64,000 nucleotides of DNA from Bacteroidales bacterium (GCA_017539645.1 JAFYCM010000055.1:1-64000); one strand, 5' to 3'; positions 23,717 to 33,719 are shown, numbered from the stretch's first letter. Made by a program: numbers and translations. Notes: a model not told the origin generated them from the letters alone.

Positions 23717-25108
23717 ATGAACACTCTCTTTGACAAAATTTGGGATTCACACGTCGTTCAGGTTATCCCCGATGGCCCAACCCAACTCTACATCGACCGT
23801 CTCTACGGTCATGAAGTAACAACCCCTCAAGCATTCGACACATTGCGCGACAAAGGCATCAAAACTTTCCGCCCCGACCATGTAGTTGCAATGCCCGACC
23901 ACAACACTCCATCGGATCAGCAAGAGGTGATCAACGACCCTATTGGTCGTAAGCAAGTGGAGACTCTCGCCAACAACTGCGCTGAGTTTGGCATCAAACA
24001 TTTTGCTATGGGCACCAAAGACAACGGCATCATTCACGTCGTTGGTCCAGAAAAAGGCTTGTCGCTTCCAGGCATGACCATCGTTTGCGGCGATTCGCAC
24101 ACATCAACACACGGTGCTGTGGGAGCATTGGCAATGGGTATCGGCACAAGCGAAGTTGCCGAAGTGCTTGCAAGTGAGTGCATTCTGCAAAGCAAGCCAA
24201 AATCGATGCGCATCAACATCGAAGGTGAGCTACAAAAAGGCGTCACTGCAAAAGACGTGGCTCTATACATAATGGCAAAACTTACCACTTCGGGAGCTAC
24301 TGGCTATGCCGTTGAATATGCTGGCTCTACCATTCGCAACATGTCGATGGAAGGCCGCCTAACACTCTCGAACCTATCAATAGAAATGGGCTCGCGTGCT
24401 GGTATCATTGCACCCGACGAAACAACTTTTGCATACCTCAAAGGTCGCGAATATGCACCTAAAGGAGCCGACTGGGACAAGGCTGTAGCCTACTGGAAGA
24501 CCCTCAAGAGCGACGACAATGCTGTGTTTGACAAAGAAGTATCTATCGATGCTGCCGACATCAAACCTCGCATAACATACGGCACAAATCCTGGTGCGGG
24601 CATAGCTATCGACGAGACAATTCCTACACTCGACGGTCTCTCAGACACAGAAAAAGTGCAACTCACTACGCAGCTCGACTATATGCAGTTCAAACCAGGA
24701 CAGAAACTCGAGGGCACACCTGTCGACTACTGTTTCCTCGGTGCTTGCACCAATGGTCGCATAGAAGACTTCCGCGCTTTTGCATCGATAGTGAAAGGCA
24801 AGAAGAAGTCGCCCAACGTGGTGGCTTGGTTAGTGCCTGGTTCGTGGCTCGTACGTCAGCAAATCATCGACGAGGGAATAGACAAGATCTTGGAAGAGTC
24901 GGGCTTTGAACTCCGTTTGCCTTCGTGCTCATCGTGCTTGGCAATGAACCCCGACAAAGTACCAGCAGGCAAACTCTCAATATCTACGTCGAACCGCAAC
25001 TTCGTTGGACGTCAAGGTCCTGGCGCACGCACAGTATTGGCATCGCCTCTCGTTGTTGCAGCATCGGCTATCACTGGCGTTATCACCGATCCACGAAAAA
25101 TGATGTAG
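23717..25108 (+). CDS. leuC: 3-isopropylmalate dehydratase large subunit
   Basis: Begins [20 protein letters not shown], typical of LeuC. The aconitase-family core is present: [44 protein letters not shown] and the [4Fe-4S] ligands in LGACTNGRI and [13 protein letters not shown]. Full length at 463 aa. With LeuD it isomerises 2-isopropylmalate to 3-isopropylmalate through isopropylmaleate in leucine synthesis. The same pair can act on citramalate in isoleucine synthesis when a citramalate synthase is present. It is normally followed directly by leuD; here the GxxExxY cassette separates them. Confidence 0.97.
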   Translation: MNTLFDKIWDSHVVQVIPDGPTQLYIDRLYGHEVTTPQAFDTLRDKGIKTFRPDHVVAMPDHNTPSDQQEVINDPIGRKQVETLANNCAEFGIKHFAMGTKDNGIIHVVGPEKGLSLPGMTIVCGDSHTSTHGAVGALAMGIGTSEVAEVLASECILQSKPKSMRINIEGELQKGVTAKDVALYIMAKLTTSGATGYAVEYAGSTIRNMSMEGRLTLSNLSIEMGSRAGIIAPDETTFAYLKGREYAPKGADWDKAVAYWKTLKSDDNAVFDKEVSIDAADIKPRITYGTNPGAGIAIDETIPTLDGLSDTEKVQLTTQLDYMQFKPGQKLEGTPVDYCFLGACTNGRIEDFRAFASIVKGKKKSPNVVAWLVPGSWLVRQQIIDEGIDKILEESGFELRLPSCSSCLAMNPDKVPAGKLSISTSNRNFVGRQGPGARTVLASPLVVAASAITGVITDPRKMM

Positions 25109-25118
25109 TAATAATATC

Positions 25119-25148
25119 TCGCACAGATAACACAGAAAACACTGATTT
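25119..25148 (+). repeat. Left terminal inverted repeat of the GxxExxY cassette
   Basis: It pairs imperfectly with 25563-25593 and is built from ACACAG/ACAGAT-like words. It begins about 10 bp after the leuC stop codon. Confidence 0.65.
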
Positions 25149-25150
25149 CT

Positions 25151-25564
25151 ATGCTTTTGATAGATAATGAAGCGGCCAAACAAAGCGGTTATATTCATAA
25201 AGAATTGACCGAACAAATTATTCACGTATTTTACGATGTGTATAATACTTTGGGCTACGGCTTTGTCGAAAATGTTTATCAAAACGCTATGTTCTTTGCT
25301 CTGAAAGAAGTTGGTTTTAGTTGCGAAGCCCAAAAAGAAATCGACGTATTTTTTAGAGGACATAAAGTAGGTATATACAAAGCAGATATTGTTGTGAACA
25401 ATTCGGTTTTGCTCGAATTGAAAGCAGTTGCAGAACTAAATGAGGCACACAAACGCCAATTGTCCAATTATCTGAAAGCAACGAATGTTGAAGTAGGATT
25501 ATTGCTCAATTTCGGAGAAAATCCACAAGTGAGACGGTGGATATATACTAACGATAAAAAATAA
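25151..25564 (+). CDS. GxxExxY family protein inserted between leuC and leuD, 137 aa
   Basis: The family-defining motif is GFVENVYQNAM (G-x-x-E-x-x-Y), followed by a PD-(D/E)XK-like core: YKADIVVNNSVLLELKAV, then AHKRQLSNYLKATNVEVGLLLNFG. Full length for this small family (about 125-140 aa). The family is widespread, often scattered through metagenomes and intergenic regions, and its function is unknown; nuclease-like folding is inferred from the motif. It has no part in leucine synthesis. It is cotranscribed with leuC and leuD only because it sits between them. The gene fills its inverted-repeat-bounded cassette almost exactly. Confidence 0.88.
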   Translation: MLLIDNEAAKQSGYIHKELTEQIIHVFYDVYNTLGYGFVENVYQNAMFFALKEVGFSCEAQKEIDVFFRGHKVGIYKADIVVNNSVLLELKAVAELNEAHKRQLSNYLKATNVEVGLLLNFGENPQVRRWIYTNDKK

Positions 25565-25593
25565 ATCTGTGTAATCTTGTGTCATCAGTGCGA
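25563..25593 (-). repeat. Right terminal inverted repeat of the GxxExxY cassette
   Basis: It begins at the GxxExxY stop codon. Its reverse complement aligns with the left end over ~30 bp with about six differences. leuD starts 15 bp further on. Confidence 0.65.
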
Positions 25594-25608
25594 TAAATAA
25601 TAATAACC

Positions 25609-26235
25609 ATGGCAAACAAGAAATTCAATATCATCAAGTCGACTTGCATTCCTATTGCTATCGACAACAACAATACCGACAACATCATACCGGCACGCTA
25701 CTTGGCATTCACCACACGCGACCCTAAGTTCTATGGTGATGCCTTCATGCACGACTTGCGCTACGATGCCAACAACAACCCCGTGCCCGACTTTGTGATG
25801 AACAAGCCCGAATTCTCTGAAGCACCTCACGAAGGCGTACATGAGATAATCGTTGGCGGACAAAACTGGGGCTCTGGTTCGAGCCGCGAACATGCAGCAT
25901 GGGCCATTGCTGGTTATGGAGTACGCGTAGTTATCTCGTCAAGTTTTGCCGACATTCACCGCAACAACTTGCTTAACTGCTTCGTGCTCCCAGTCATCGT
26001 TAGCCGCGAATTCCAACTCGAGCTCTTCGACTCTATTGCCAAAGACCCACAAACCATCGTAACTGTCGACCTACCAAATCAGACCGTTACCAACGAAGCC
26101 ACTGGTCATAGCGAGAAGTTCGACATCAACGGCTATAAGAAGCATTGCCTCGTCAATGGCTTAGACGACATCGACTACCTGCTCACACAAAAGGACAAGA
26201 CAGAAGCCTTTGAGCAGACGATGAAGAAATATTGA
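25609..26235 (+). CDS. leuD: 3-isopropylmalate dehydratase small subunit
   Basis: LeuD swivel-domain features are visible: NNNTDNIIPARYLAF near the N-terminus, the phosphate-loop-like GGQNWGSGSSREHAAWAI and GVRVVISSSFADIHRNNLLN. At 208 aa it is a normal length. It pairs with LeuC to form the dehydratase. It is separated from leuC by ~500 bp through the GxxExxY cassette, but the operon direction and downstream order are kept. The synthase gene starts 15 bp after its stop. Confidence 0.96.
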   Translation: MANKKFNIIKSTCIPIAIDNNNTDNIIPARYLAFTTRDPKFYGDAFMHDLRYDANNNPVPDFVMNKPEFSEAPHEGVHEIIVGGQNWGSGSSREHAAWAIAGYGVRVVISSSFADIHRNNLLNCFVLPVIVSREFQLELFDSIAKDPQTIVTVDLPNQTVTNEATGHSEKFDINGYKKHCLVNGLDDIDYLLTQKDKTEAFEQTMKKY

Positions 26236-26250
26236 TATTTATTATAGAAA

Positions 26251-27789
26251 ATGATAGAACTGCTTGACACCACATTGCGCGACGGCGAACAGACAGCTGG
26301 CGTGTCGTTCAACGCAAGCGAGAAACTCACCATAGCCAAACTCTTGCTCGACGATGTTCACGTTGACCGCATAGAAGTTGCTTCGGCTCGCGTGTCGTCG
26401 GGCGAATTGGACGCTTTCGGCCGCATCTGTTCGTGGGCTAAGAAAAATGGTCATATTCAACAGGTTGAGGCTCTCGGATTCGTCGACAATGGCGTATCTG
26501 TAGAATGGATTGCCAACGCCGGCGGTCGCGTGATAAACCTACTTACGAAGGGTTCGCTGCGCCACGTAACATCGCAACTGAAGAAAACGCCCGAAGAGCA
26601 TATCGACGACATTCGCCACAACATAAAATTGGCGCAAGCTCGAGGCCTCGAGGTTAATATTTACCTCGAAGATTGGTCGAATGGCATGATTAACTCGCCA
26701 GAATATGTATACCAAATGCTCGATAGCCTTGCTGCTGAGCCAATTTGCCGTTTCATGCTACCCGACACGCTTGGCATACTTACGCCCGACCTAACGCTGA
26801 AATTCTGCACCGACATCGTTTCGCGCTACCCTCACTTGCGCTTCGATTTCCATGCCCATAACGATTATGATATGGCCGTGGCAAATGTTTATAGTGCTGT
26901 GAAGGCTGGCATTCATGGTATACATACCACAGTGAACGGCTTAGGCGAACGCGCTGGAAATGCTCCTTTGGCAAGTGTTGTTGGCATTCTGAACGATCAT
27001 CTACGTATTACTAATACGCTTAACGAAGGCCGACTTACGCATATTTGCAAAATTGTAGAATCCATTAGCGGCGTACGTATACCAGACAACAAGCCTCTCG
27101 TTGGCGATTCGGTATTTACGCAATGCGCTGGCATTCACGCCGATGGCGACAACAAGGACAATCTCTATTGCAACGAATTGGTTCCCGAACGCTTCGGACG
27201 CGTACGTAAATATGCACTTGGCAAAACTTCGGGTAAGGCCAATATTGCCAAAAACCTTGAAGAACTCGGCATTCACCTCACTTCGGAGCAAGTGAAACTT
27301 GTTACGCAGCGTGTGATAGAACTCGGCGACAAGAAGGAGAACCTCTCCACCGAGGATTTGCCGTTCATCATTGCCGATGTGCTCAAGAGCAGTAATGTAA
27401 GCCACGATGCCATACGTATAGTTAACTACTGCCTCAACCTCACTCTCGGTCTCAAGCCTGTTGCTACATTGCGCATCTCTATTGATGGCACGGAGCACGA
27501 AGAGTCGTCGCGCGGCGATGGACAATACGATGCATTCATGAAGGCGTTGTGGAAAATCTACGACAAACTCGGTCGTGAACACCCAACGCTTGCCGACTAC
27601 AACGTGTCGATTCCGCCTGGAGGTAAAACCGATGCTCTTGTGGAGACCGTCATTACCTGGAATTGGAACGGCACCACACTGCGCACCCGTGGCCTCGATG
27701 TCGACCAGACTGAAGCAGCCATAAAAGCAACAATGAAGATGCTAAATATCATCTCTAACACTGATATTTATACGTCTAATAATCAATAA
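26251..27789 (+). CDS. 2-isopropylmalate synthase / citramalate synthase family enzyme, 512 aa
   Basis: The catalytic TIM barrel has the HMGL-like signatures LLDTTLRDGEQTAGVSF, RFDFHAHNDYDMAVANV and the GxGERxGN motif NGLGERAGNAPLASVV. A LeuA-type C-terminal regulatory domain follows (about residues 375-505). The sequence matches the divergent synthase found between leuD and leuB in Bacteroidota operons, where a separate standard LeuA often precedes leuC. No such leuA lies upstream here. Whether this enzyme condenses acetyl-CoA with 2-ketoisovalerate (leucine) or with pyruvate (citramalate, isoleucine) cannot be told from sequence alone. The regulatory domain suggests feedback inhibition by the end product. 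Confidence 0.88.
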   Translation: MIELLDTTLRDGEQTAGVSFNASEKLTIAKLLLDDVHVDRIEVASARVSSGELDAFGRICSWAKKNGHIQQVEALGFVDNGVSVEWIANAGGRVINLLTKGSLRHVTSQLKKTPEEHIDDIRHNIKLAQARGLEVNIYLEDWSNGMINSPEYVYQMLDSLAAEPICRFMLPDTLGILTPDLTLKFCTDIVSRYPHLRFDFHAHNDYDMAVANVYSAVKAGIHGIHTTVNGLGERAGNAPLASVVGILNDHLRITNTLNEGRLTHICKIVESISGVRIPDNKPLVGDSVFTQCAGIHADGDNKDNLYCNELVPERFGRVRKYALGKTSGKANIAKNLEELGIHLTSEQVKLVTQRVIELGDKKENLSTEDLPFIIADVLKSSNVSHDAIRIVNYCLNLTLGLKPVATLRISIDGTEHEESSRGDGQYDAFMKALWKIYDKLGREHPTLADYNVSIPPGGKTDALVETVITWNWNGTTLRTRGLDVDQTEAAIKATMKMLNIISNTDIYTSNNQ

Positions 27790-27810
27790 CTTATTATATA
27801 TACAAAAACG

Positions 27811-28863
27811 ATGAAATTCAACATTGCGCTATTGCCAGGCGACGGCATAGGTCCCGAAGTGGTAAACCAAGCAGTGAAAGCAGTTGACGCTGTTTGCAAA
27901 AAATTTGGTCACGAGGTCAACTACACAAAAGCTCTCGTTGGTGCGTGCGCCATCGATGCTACGGGTAAGGCTTATCCTGCTGAAACTCACGAAATATGTA
28001 TGAAAAGCGACGCTGTGCTCTTCGGCGCTGTGGGTGACCCTCGTTTCGACAACGACCCAACAGCAAAAGAACGCCCTGAGACCGGTCTGCTCGCTATGCG
28101 TAAACAACTCGAACTCTACGCCAACCTCCGCCCTGTGGAGACTTGGAAATCGCTCATAAGCAAATCGCCTCTCAAGACCGAACTCGTCGATGGTGCTGAC
28201 TTCATCTGCATCCGCGAACTCACTGGTGGTATGTATTTCGGCGAAAAACACGAGGCCGACGATATGGCTTTCGATACATGTAAATATACTCGCCCAGAGA
28301 TTGAACGTATATTGAAAGTTGGTTTCGAAACTGCTCAGAAACGCAACAAACACCTCACCGTAGTAGACAAAGCTAACGTATTGGCAAGCAGCCGTTTGTG
28401 GCGTAAAATTGCGCAAGAGATGGAGAAGAATTATCCCGATGTAACCACCGACTACATGTTCGTAGACAAAGCCGCAATGGTGATGATTCAGAACCCTAAA
28501 TTCTTCGATGTGCTTGTTACCGAGAACACTTTCGGCGATATTCTCACCGACGAAGCAAGCGTTATTGCTGGTTCTATGGGCTTGCTCTCATCAGCTTCGG
28601 TTGGTATACATACGAGCGTTTACGAGCCTATCCATGGTTCGTATCCTCAAGCTGCTGGCAAGAACATAGCTAACCCACTTGCAACCATTCTCTCGGCTGC
28701 AATGATGTTCGAAACAAGTTTCGGTCTCAAAGCAGAGGGCGCTGCCATTCGTAAAGCTGTAGCAGCTTCTATCGATGCTGGCTACGTAACGGAAGACCTC
28801 GCTGCTGGTGGCAAATCATACGGCACCAACGAGGTTGGCGACTGGGTGGCTGCACATATCTGA
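27811..28863 (+). CDS. leuB: 3-isopropylmalate dehydrogenase
   Basis: Starts [18 protein letters not shown], the family's nucleotide-binding opening. Other family features are [47 protein letters not shown] (substrate loop), [14 protein letters not shown] and the C-terminal [28 protein letters not shown]. At 350 aa it is full length. It oxidatively decarboxylates 3-isopropylmalate with NAD+ to 2-oxoisocaproate. Last gene of the leu operon, followed by a bidirectional terminator shared with the convergent lyase gene. Confidence 0.97.
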   Translation: MKFNIALLPGDGIGPEVVNQAVKAVDAVCKKFGHEVNYTKALVGACAIDATGKAYPAETHEICMKSDAVLFGAVGDPRFDNDPTAKERPETGLLAMRKQLELYANLRPVETWKSLISKSPLKTELVDGADFICIRELTGGMYFGEKHEADDMAFDTCKYTRPEIERILKVGFETAQKRNKHLTVVDKANVLASSRLWRKIAQEMEKNYPDVTTDYMFVDKAAMVMIQNPKFFDVLVTENTFGDILTDEASVIAGSMGLLSSASVGIHTSVYEPIHGSYPQAAGKNIANPLATILSAAMMFETSFGLKAEGAAIRKAVAASIDAGYVTEDLAAGGKSYGTNEVGDWVAAHI

Positions 28864-28910
28864 TTAGTTGAGGGTTTCTAATTACAGAAACTCACCTAAC
28901 TCCATAAAAC

Positions 28911-28950
28911 AAAAAAGAGCGACCATTTGGCCGCTCTTTTCGTTTTTACA
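28911..28950. terminator. Bidirectional terminator between leuB and the lyase gene
   Basis: AAAAGAGCGACC / GGCCGCTCTTTT forms a near-perfect stem with a short ATTT loop, with A- and T-runs on both sides, so it can end both convergent transcripts. Confidence 0.85.
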
Positions 28951-28959
28951 TTCTTATCA

Positions 28960-31900
28960 TTATTTCACCATCACCTTCTTGCCATTTTGTATGTAAATAC
29001 CTGGCTTCAGTGCATTCTTGTCCGTACCTACGTAGCGGCCCAAGATGTCGAAGATGCGGTTGTCGACCTTCGTATTGTTGGCTCTGATGGTGATTACCGG
29101 AGTCGGCGTTGGCTCAACTTGGGCAGCCACAATACGTATTACGCCTTGAGCGTTGAGGAGGTCTGTAGTATCCCACTCAAGACCTTCTGGCAGTTCGGGG
29201 AGCTTAAGCGTGATGTTGCTCTGCTCGAAGTATTTGGCAGTCCAGAGCACAGCCGAGTCGCCCACTGCAGGCTTGTAGCTCGACGACATTGTCAGTTCTA
29301 ACGTCACGCCTTGCAACTTCAGTCTCGACGATACAGCCAAGAAGGTGCGACTCTTTTCGTTATCCTTGCCATTGCGCATATTTACACGGAGCGTTGAGCC
29401 ACTGTACATATAAATATTCGTAGCTGCAATGCCATCGAACGGCGAAGAGAAGGTATAATTACCAGGAGCAAGCGTAGCACCTTCGTAGATAGATGCGTCA
29501 TTGATGCGAGCCACACCGGCAAGCGTTGCCTCTTCGTAGACAGAGATGTTGTTATTAGCACCGAAGAAGGCTGTTGTTGCAGTCGTCGTGCCTGACATAT
29601 TCAGTACGCCGCCCTCAACGGTTACATCGCCAGCCACACCGGTTTGAGGCGATGCCGTCCAAACACCGCTACCAACTTTTGTAATCTTGCAACCCGAGAA
29701 TTTGCCCGAGAAGTTCACATTTACGTTGAGATAACCGAATGTGTAGGTGCCGGCACCTTGCATAGTAGCAGAACCAGCAAGATTGCCTATTTTGATACTC
29801 TTGCCATTGTTGTCGAACGTGCCACTTGCGTTGAGAATAGCATTAGGCATACCGCTGGTGTTTGAGAAGTAGAACACAGGGTCGTATGAACCCGTCTTGC
29901 TCAAGCCAGCGTATATGGTGCCGGTGAACTTGCTTGCGTTCATATTTACAACGTTGCGCACGCTGGTAGCATACATATAAATCTTACCACTACCGGTAAG
30001 CGAACCCGTGTATTCGCAGCGCGAATCGAGATACCAATAGTTTGTTGTGCCTTCAGCTACAATAACGTCTGAAGCGCACGACGTGTAACTATAGATATTA
30101 TCGGCATCGTGCAAGGTACCGCCCTCGAAGTAGATAGTATGAGGCGTGGTCTGTTTGCCGCCGTACTCGCCAGCGTAAACTACACCCTCTTTTAGATGCA
30201 AGGTACCATAATTAGCCAAATTTGCGAGCGTAAGAGAACCTGTGCCCGTCTTAACCCAATCGACATTTGCTAATGAGGCAGTAGTAATGGCATCGGTGAG
30301 TGTGAGCGAGGCTTTCGAAGCAACTTGAATGGTGTCGTTAGAGCCAGCCATAATTATGCCGTAGCTGCAGTAGAGCGTGCCACTTGCCACGAGTTTTGCA
30401 TTGTTGAGCGTGATATTAGCATCAGTGCCGCCCACGTTGCCATATTCAGAACCCGAAGTGTAGGCCGTCTTAGTCAACGTCAGAGAGCCGCCATTTACGT
30501 ATGTGCCACCAGTATAACGGTTTATGTTACTTATGGTCAAGTTGCCCGTGCCCTCTTTGACGAGCGAAGTAGCACCAACAATGCTGTCGCCCGAAAGCGA
30601 ATAGTTCACCTTGCTATTTTGGAACACCACAGCCGATGGCATAAGTGTTTCGGCAATTTTCACATTAGTGAGAGCTGCATTGTCGTTGAAGATGACCTTG
30701 TCGCCTTTCACGAAGACTGTTGCGTTGCCAGCCTCATCGACGAAGTTGAGCGTGTTGGCCAAATCCCAAATGTTGCTTTCGGCGCCAGTCCAATAAATGG
30801 TGCTTGCCGCGCGAAGTTCGTCAACGTGTACGTAGAGTTTCTTGTCTTTATATACTAGCGAAACTTTATTGCCATCTCGGCCAGCAAGTTTGACTTTGGT
30901 GAGGTCGCCTACAATCTCGTCTATTTCGCCGATAAGGTAATCGCCAGCAGCCATCGACGTAGCTCCTGCAACGTAGTGAAGCGCAAGGCTCACAACAGGA
31001 TTTTTATCGTTGAGCGGGAAGGCATTGTTGTCGAGTTCGTTGATTACAAGCTTCTTAACCACAACCTTATCCGACGTAATATCATCGGCATAGAGGTCGA
31101 GCGCAAGCTGAGCACCAAAGTTGAGCACGAGCGTATCTATATTTATTACGCCCAAAGCATTCTCGCCAGCAGGTGAAATTTGTGCAGCATAATCTGCCGT
31201 TACCGTGTTGACGAACGTGCCACCATTGGAAACGAGCTTAGCGAAGCGGTTGAGCCAAACGGGGCTTTTGGTTAGCGTGCCGTTGAACTCGAGCGTACCA
31301 GCCCAAACATTCGTTTCGCCAGTATAAGTATGCGTATTTGCAGGCAACACAAGTCGTCCATCGCCTTGCTTTACGAGGCGCATATCGCCACTGAGCACGC
31401 CATCGCCCGCAATAGTGTGGGTGTAAGTAGTATAAGTAATATTATCGTTATTGTTGTTACCCTGCACCCACGATGGAGCGTTGTCCGTAAGTATGTATGG
31501 AGCGCACTCGCCGCTGATGGTGTAGGATGCATCGCTACTCTCGTCGAGCAAAATGTGCTTATTGTCAAGAGCATTGGTTATGCTGCCGTTTGCGTCGACG
31601 CGCGTACGACCCGACGTTGTGAATGGTGGAGGCGCTATAGTTATGCCCTCAACTTCGCCGAGGAAATAGCTTACGTGAGGCGGCTGGTTGTAGCCACACA
31701 TCTGCGTAACCATAGCATTGCGATACTGATGGTCGTGCAGAAGCGTGTAGTTGCGCCACTCGGTAGGATAGGTAGAAATAACTATACGCATATTACCATC
31801 GACATCGCGGAGGATAATCTCTTCGCGCCAGTCACCGAAGATGTCGGCTTGGAGGCAAGGCGTAGCCTTAGTATCGTTGTTTACGCGAGTGCTGGCGAAG

Positions 31901-33477
31901 GTTGTGAGAGCACCAGCATTGTATTTATAAATACGACCAGTTGAGTTTGCACCATTCGAGCCGTCGAAAGATTCTTCGAGGAGGTCGCCATCCCAATAAA
32001 TACGGAAGTTAACCGAAACGTCGGTGCCATTCACACTGTTGAGATGGTCGGCAGCCACACAACTGATGAACGAGTCGTGACCAGATTTGCCTATGGCGCC
32101 AAAGACATCGTTGGTGAAGTTGCCACACATCGAGCGACCGTCGTCATTGCCACTCACATGGCGATAGTAAATACGGCTTGTGGTAGCATCACGATAGTTA
32201 TTGTCGGGTTGGTCCTCGTTGCAAGCATAGACTTCAGAACCATGTTTGTATGGGTCGAAATCGCTAACGTGGTGAGCGTCGCCGTGACCGAGACCTGTAG
32301 TGCTAAGGCCTTTGCCGTTGTCATCGATAACCATAGAGCCGAAAACTATCTCGTCGCGTCCGTCCCAATCGACATCGGCAATAGTGTAGTTGTGGTAGCC
32401 TTGTCCATACCAAGGAGAGCCAGCTGTGTCGCAATTCCAATTCCAACGAACGGTGAGCTCGTGCGTAGTTGGGTTCACGTCGTATGCAATCATCTTGTGA
32501 CGCGTATATATACCGCGAGCGAGGAAGATGCTCGGCTTCTTACCATCGAAATATGGAGCGCCAAAGAAATGCTTCGTCGAGCGGTGACCGTAGCCATCGC
32601 CCCAAGCCTTCTCGAGGTTCGTCTCGCCCTCTTCGAGGCGCTTGAGCGGATATTCGCCCGTGTAGTATGGCACGCCCGTTTCGCCATTCATATATACAAG
32701 GAACTCATCGCCCTCATGAACGAAAATTGCCGACGTGTTGTATCCATAACGATAGCTTTTGGAAGCATCGCCAATGGTATACGTGTTGCCATCGGCAGCG
32801 TGGATAACCGTACCATCGGCAGCACGCATGAGGCATTCAGCCTTGCCGTCCATATCCCAGTCGTAAACTGCGATGTTGGTCTCGTTGTGCTGGAAGTCGG
32901 CGAGGTTCGGGCCGCAGTCGATCCACCAGAGCAACGTGCCATCGAGTTTGTAGACCTCAATGCGGTCGTAGTCGATGCTCGTAGCAGGGAAGCCTGCAGC
33001 AGCGTCGACACTGTTTATCTCCTTCACGATGATTTCCATCTCGCCATCGCCGTCCACGTCGCCTATTGTAGCGTCGTTAGGCAAATAGTTAGCAGTAATG
33101 TCGGTCTTACCATCGTTGCTGATGCGCGTAGCTTTCTGAATAACGAGATAGTCATTCGCGAGCACCTTAGCGGCTTTGCATTGCGCTCCCACAGTACCCC
33201 TTACGACGGGAGCAACAGTGTAGGTGCTTGCTAAAGTTCCAGCAGCATCGACGTAGTTCGACACTTCGAGGGGAGCACTGTTAACCAACGTACCATCGCG
33301 GTAGAGGTTGTATTGGGTATCGTAGTATTCGTTGGCAGTAATACGCCACGAAACGTAGACACCACCGTCCGTCTTGATAGCCACAAGGCCGCGGTCGAGC
33401 TCATCGGTGAAGCGCTGAGCAAAGCCGCTGACCGAAGCAATCAGACAGACCAAAAGAGTTAGTAATGTTTTACGCAT
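28960..33477 (-). CDS. Secreted PL11-type rhamnogalacturonan lyase fused to beta-strand repeats and a T9SS tail, 1505 aa
   Basis: A signal peptide (ending SVSGFAQ) is followed by a PL11 rhamnogalacturonan lyase module (about residues 20-625). It includes RGLVAIKTDGGVYVSWR, IYTRHKMIAYDVNP, TIADVDWDGRDEIVFGSM, GLGHGDAHHVSDFDP and DIFGDWREEIILRD. PL11 enzymes cleave the rhamnogalacturonan I backbone of pectin. Residues ~640-1400 are repetitive beta-strand sequence like autotransporter passenger repeats (DMRLVKQGDGRLVLPANTHT, NLTISNINRYTGGTYVNGG). The C-terminus is a T9SS type A sorting domain (IFDILGRYVGTD, LKPGIYIQNGKKVMVK). The enzyme therefore probably reaches the cell surface on a long stalk. 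Typical PL11 proteins are about 600 aa, so the extra ~900 residues are unusual. No sugar-transport genes accompany it. Confidence 0.88.
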   Translation of the reverse strand: MRKTLLTLLVCLIASVSGFAQRFTDELDRGLVAIKTDGGVYVSWRITANEYYDTQYNLYRDGTLVNSAPLEVSNYVDAAGTLASTYTVAPVVRGTVGAQCKAAKVLANDYLVIQKATRISNDGKTDITANYLPNDATIGDVDGDGEMEIIVKEINSVDAAAGFPATSIDYDRIEVYKLDGTLLWWIDCGPNLADFQHNETNIAVYDWDMDGKAECLMRAADGTVIHAADGNTYTIGDASKSYRYGYNTSAIFVHEGDEFLVYMNGETGVPYYTGEYPLKRLEEGETNLEKAWGDGYGHRSTKHFFGAPYFDGKKPSIFLARGIYTRHKMIAYDVNPTTHELTVRWNWNCDTAGSPWYGQGYHNYTIADVDWDGRDEIVFGSMVIDDNGKGLSTTGLGHGDAHHVSDFDPYKHGSEVYACNEDQPDNNYRDATTSRIYYRHVSGNDDGRSMCGNFTNDVFGAIGKSGHDSFISCVAADHLNSVNGTDVSVNFRIYWDGDLLEESFDGSNGANSTGRIYKYNAGALTTFASTRVNNDTKATPCLQADIFGDWREEIILRDVDGNMRIVISTYPTEWRNYTLLHDHQYRNAMVTQMCGYNQPPHVSYFLGEVEGITIAPPPFTTSGRTRVDANGSITNALDNKHILLDESSDASYTISGECAPYILTDNAPSWVQGNNNNDNITYTTYTHTIAGDGVLSGDMRLVKQGDGRLVLPANTHTYTGETNVWAGTLEFNGTLTKSPVWLNRFAKLVSNGGTFVNTVTADYAAQISPAGENALGVINIDTLVLNFGAQLALDLYADDITSDKVVVKKLVINELDNNAFPLNDKNPVVSLALHYVAGATSMAAGDYLIGEIDEIVGDLTKVKLAGRDGNKVSLVYKDKKLYVHVDELRAASTIYWTGAESNIWDLANTLNFVDEAGNATVFVKGDKVIFNDNAALTNVKIAETLMPSAVVFQNSKVNYSLSGDSIVGATSLVKEGTGNLTISNINRYTGGTYVNGGSLTLTKTAYTSGSEYGNVGGTDANITLNNAKLVASGTLYCSYGIIMAGSNDTIQVASKASLTLTDAITTASLANVDWVKTGTGSLTLANLANYGTLHLKEGVVYAGEYGGKQTTPHTIYFEGGTLHDADNIYSYTSCASDVIVAEGTTNYWYLDSRCEYTGSLTGSGKIYMYATSVRNVVNMNASKFTGTIYAGLSKTGSYDPVFYFSNTSGMPNAILNASGTFDNNGKSIKIGNLAGSATMQGAGTYTFGYLNVNVNFSGKFSGCKITKVGSGVWTASPQTGVAGDVTVEGGVLNMSGTTTATTAFFGANNNISVYEEATLAGVARINDASIYEGATLAPGNYTFSSPFDGIAATNIYMYSGSTLRVNMRNGKDNEKSRTFLAVSSRLKLQGVTLELTMSSSYKPAVGDSAVLWTAKYFEQSNITLKLPELPEGLEWDTTDLLNAQGVIRIVAAQVEPTPTPVITIRANNTKVDNRIFDILGRYVGTDKNALKPGIYIQNGKKVMVK

Positions 33478-33524
33478 AATAAAAATGTTGTTGTTATGAT
33501 GTTAGATTGATTTTCTCAAGGGCG

Positions 33525-33553
33525 CGAATATATGTTAATATTTGCTAACAAAA
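33525..33553 (-). promoter_or_regulatory. Promoter of the lyase gene
   Basis: The minus strand reads TTTTG (33549-33553), then 16 bp, then TATATTCG followed by CGC (box at 33525-33532). The leader is about 40-50 nt. Confidence 0.55.
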
Positions 33554-33719
33554 GACCTCTTTTTGCCTTTTGATAGCGTAGATATTAATATTTGTTATGA
33601 ATACGTATGGGTTTACGCGTCTTCGGTGCGAGAATCATTCGCAATACATAAGCCATAACTCATAATCATGTTATGCTTAACATAATAAACACCATGTAAA
33701 TTTTATATTCAATACGGAC

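Larger units (their letters stand above)
25119..25593. mobile_element. GxxExxY cassette bounded by ~30-bp imperfect inverted repeats
   Basis: The left end (25119-25148, starting TCGCACAGATAACACAG) and the reverse complement of the right end (25563-25593, starting TCGCACTGATGACACAAG) match at about 25 of 31 positions, allowing one gap. The left repeat ends 2 bp before the GxxExxY start; the right one begins at its stop codon. TAATAATA occurs just outside each end (25109-25116 and 25598-25605), offset by 2 and 4 bp, and might be a target duplication. No transposase is encoded, so any movement would be in trans. This reading is inference from the structure. Confidence 0.6.

Noticed and set aside
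32044..33234. 396-codon plus frame opposite the lyase gene
   Set aside because: A long antisense frame caused by the codon bias of the lyase; no family features.
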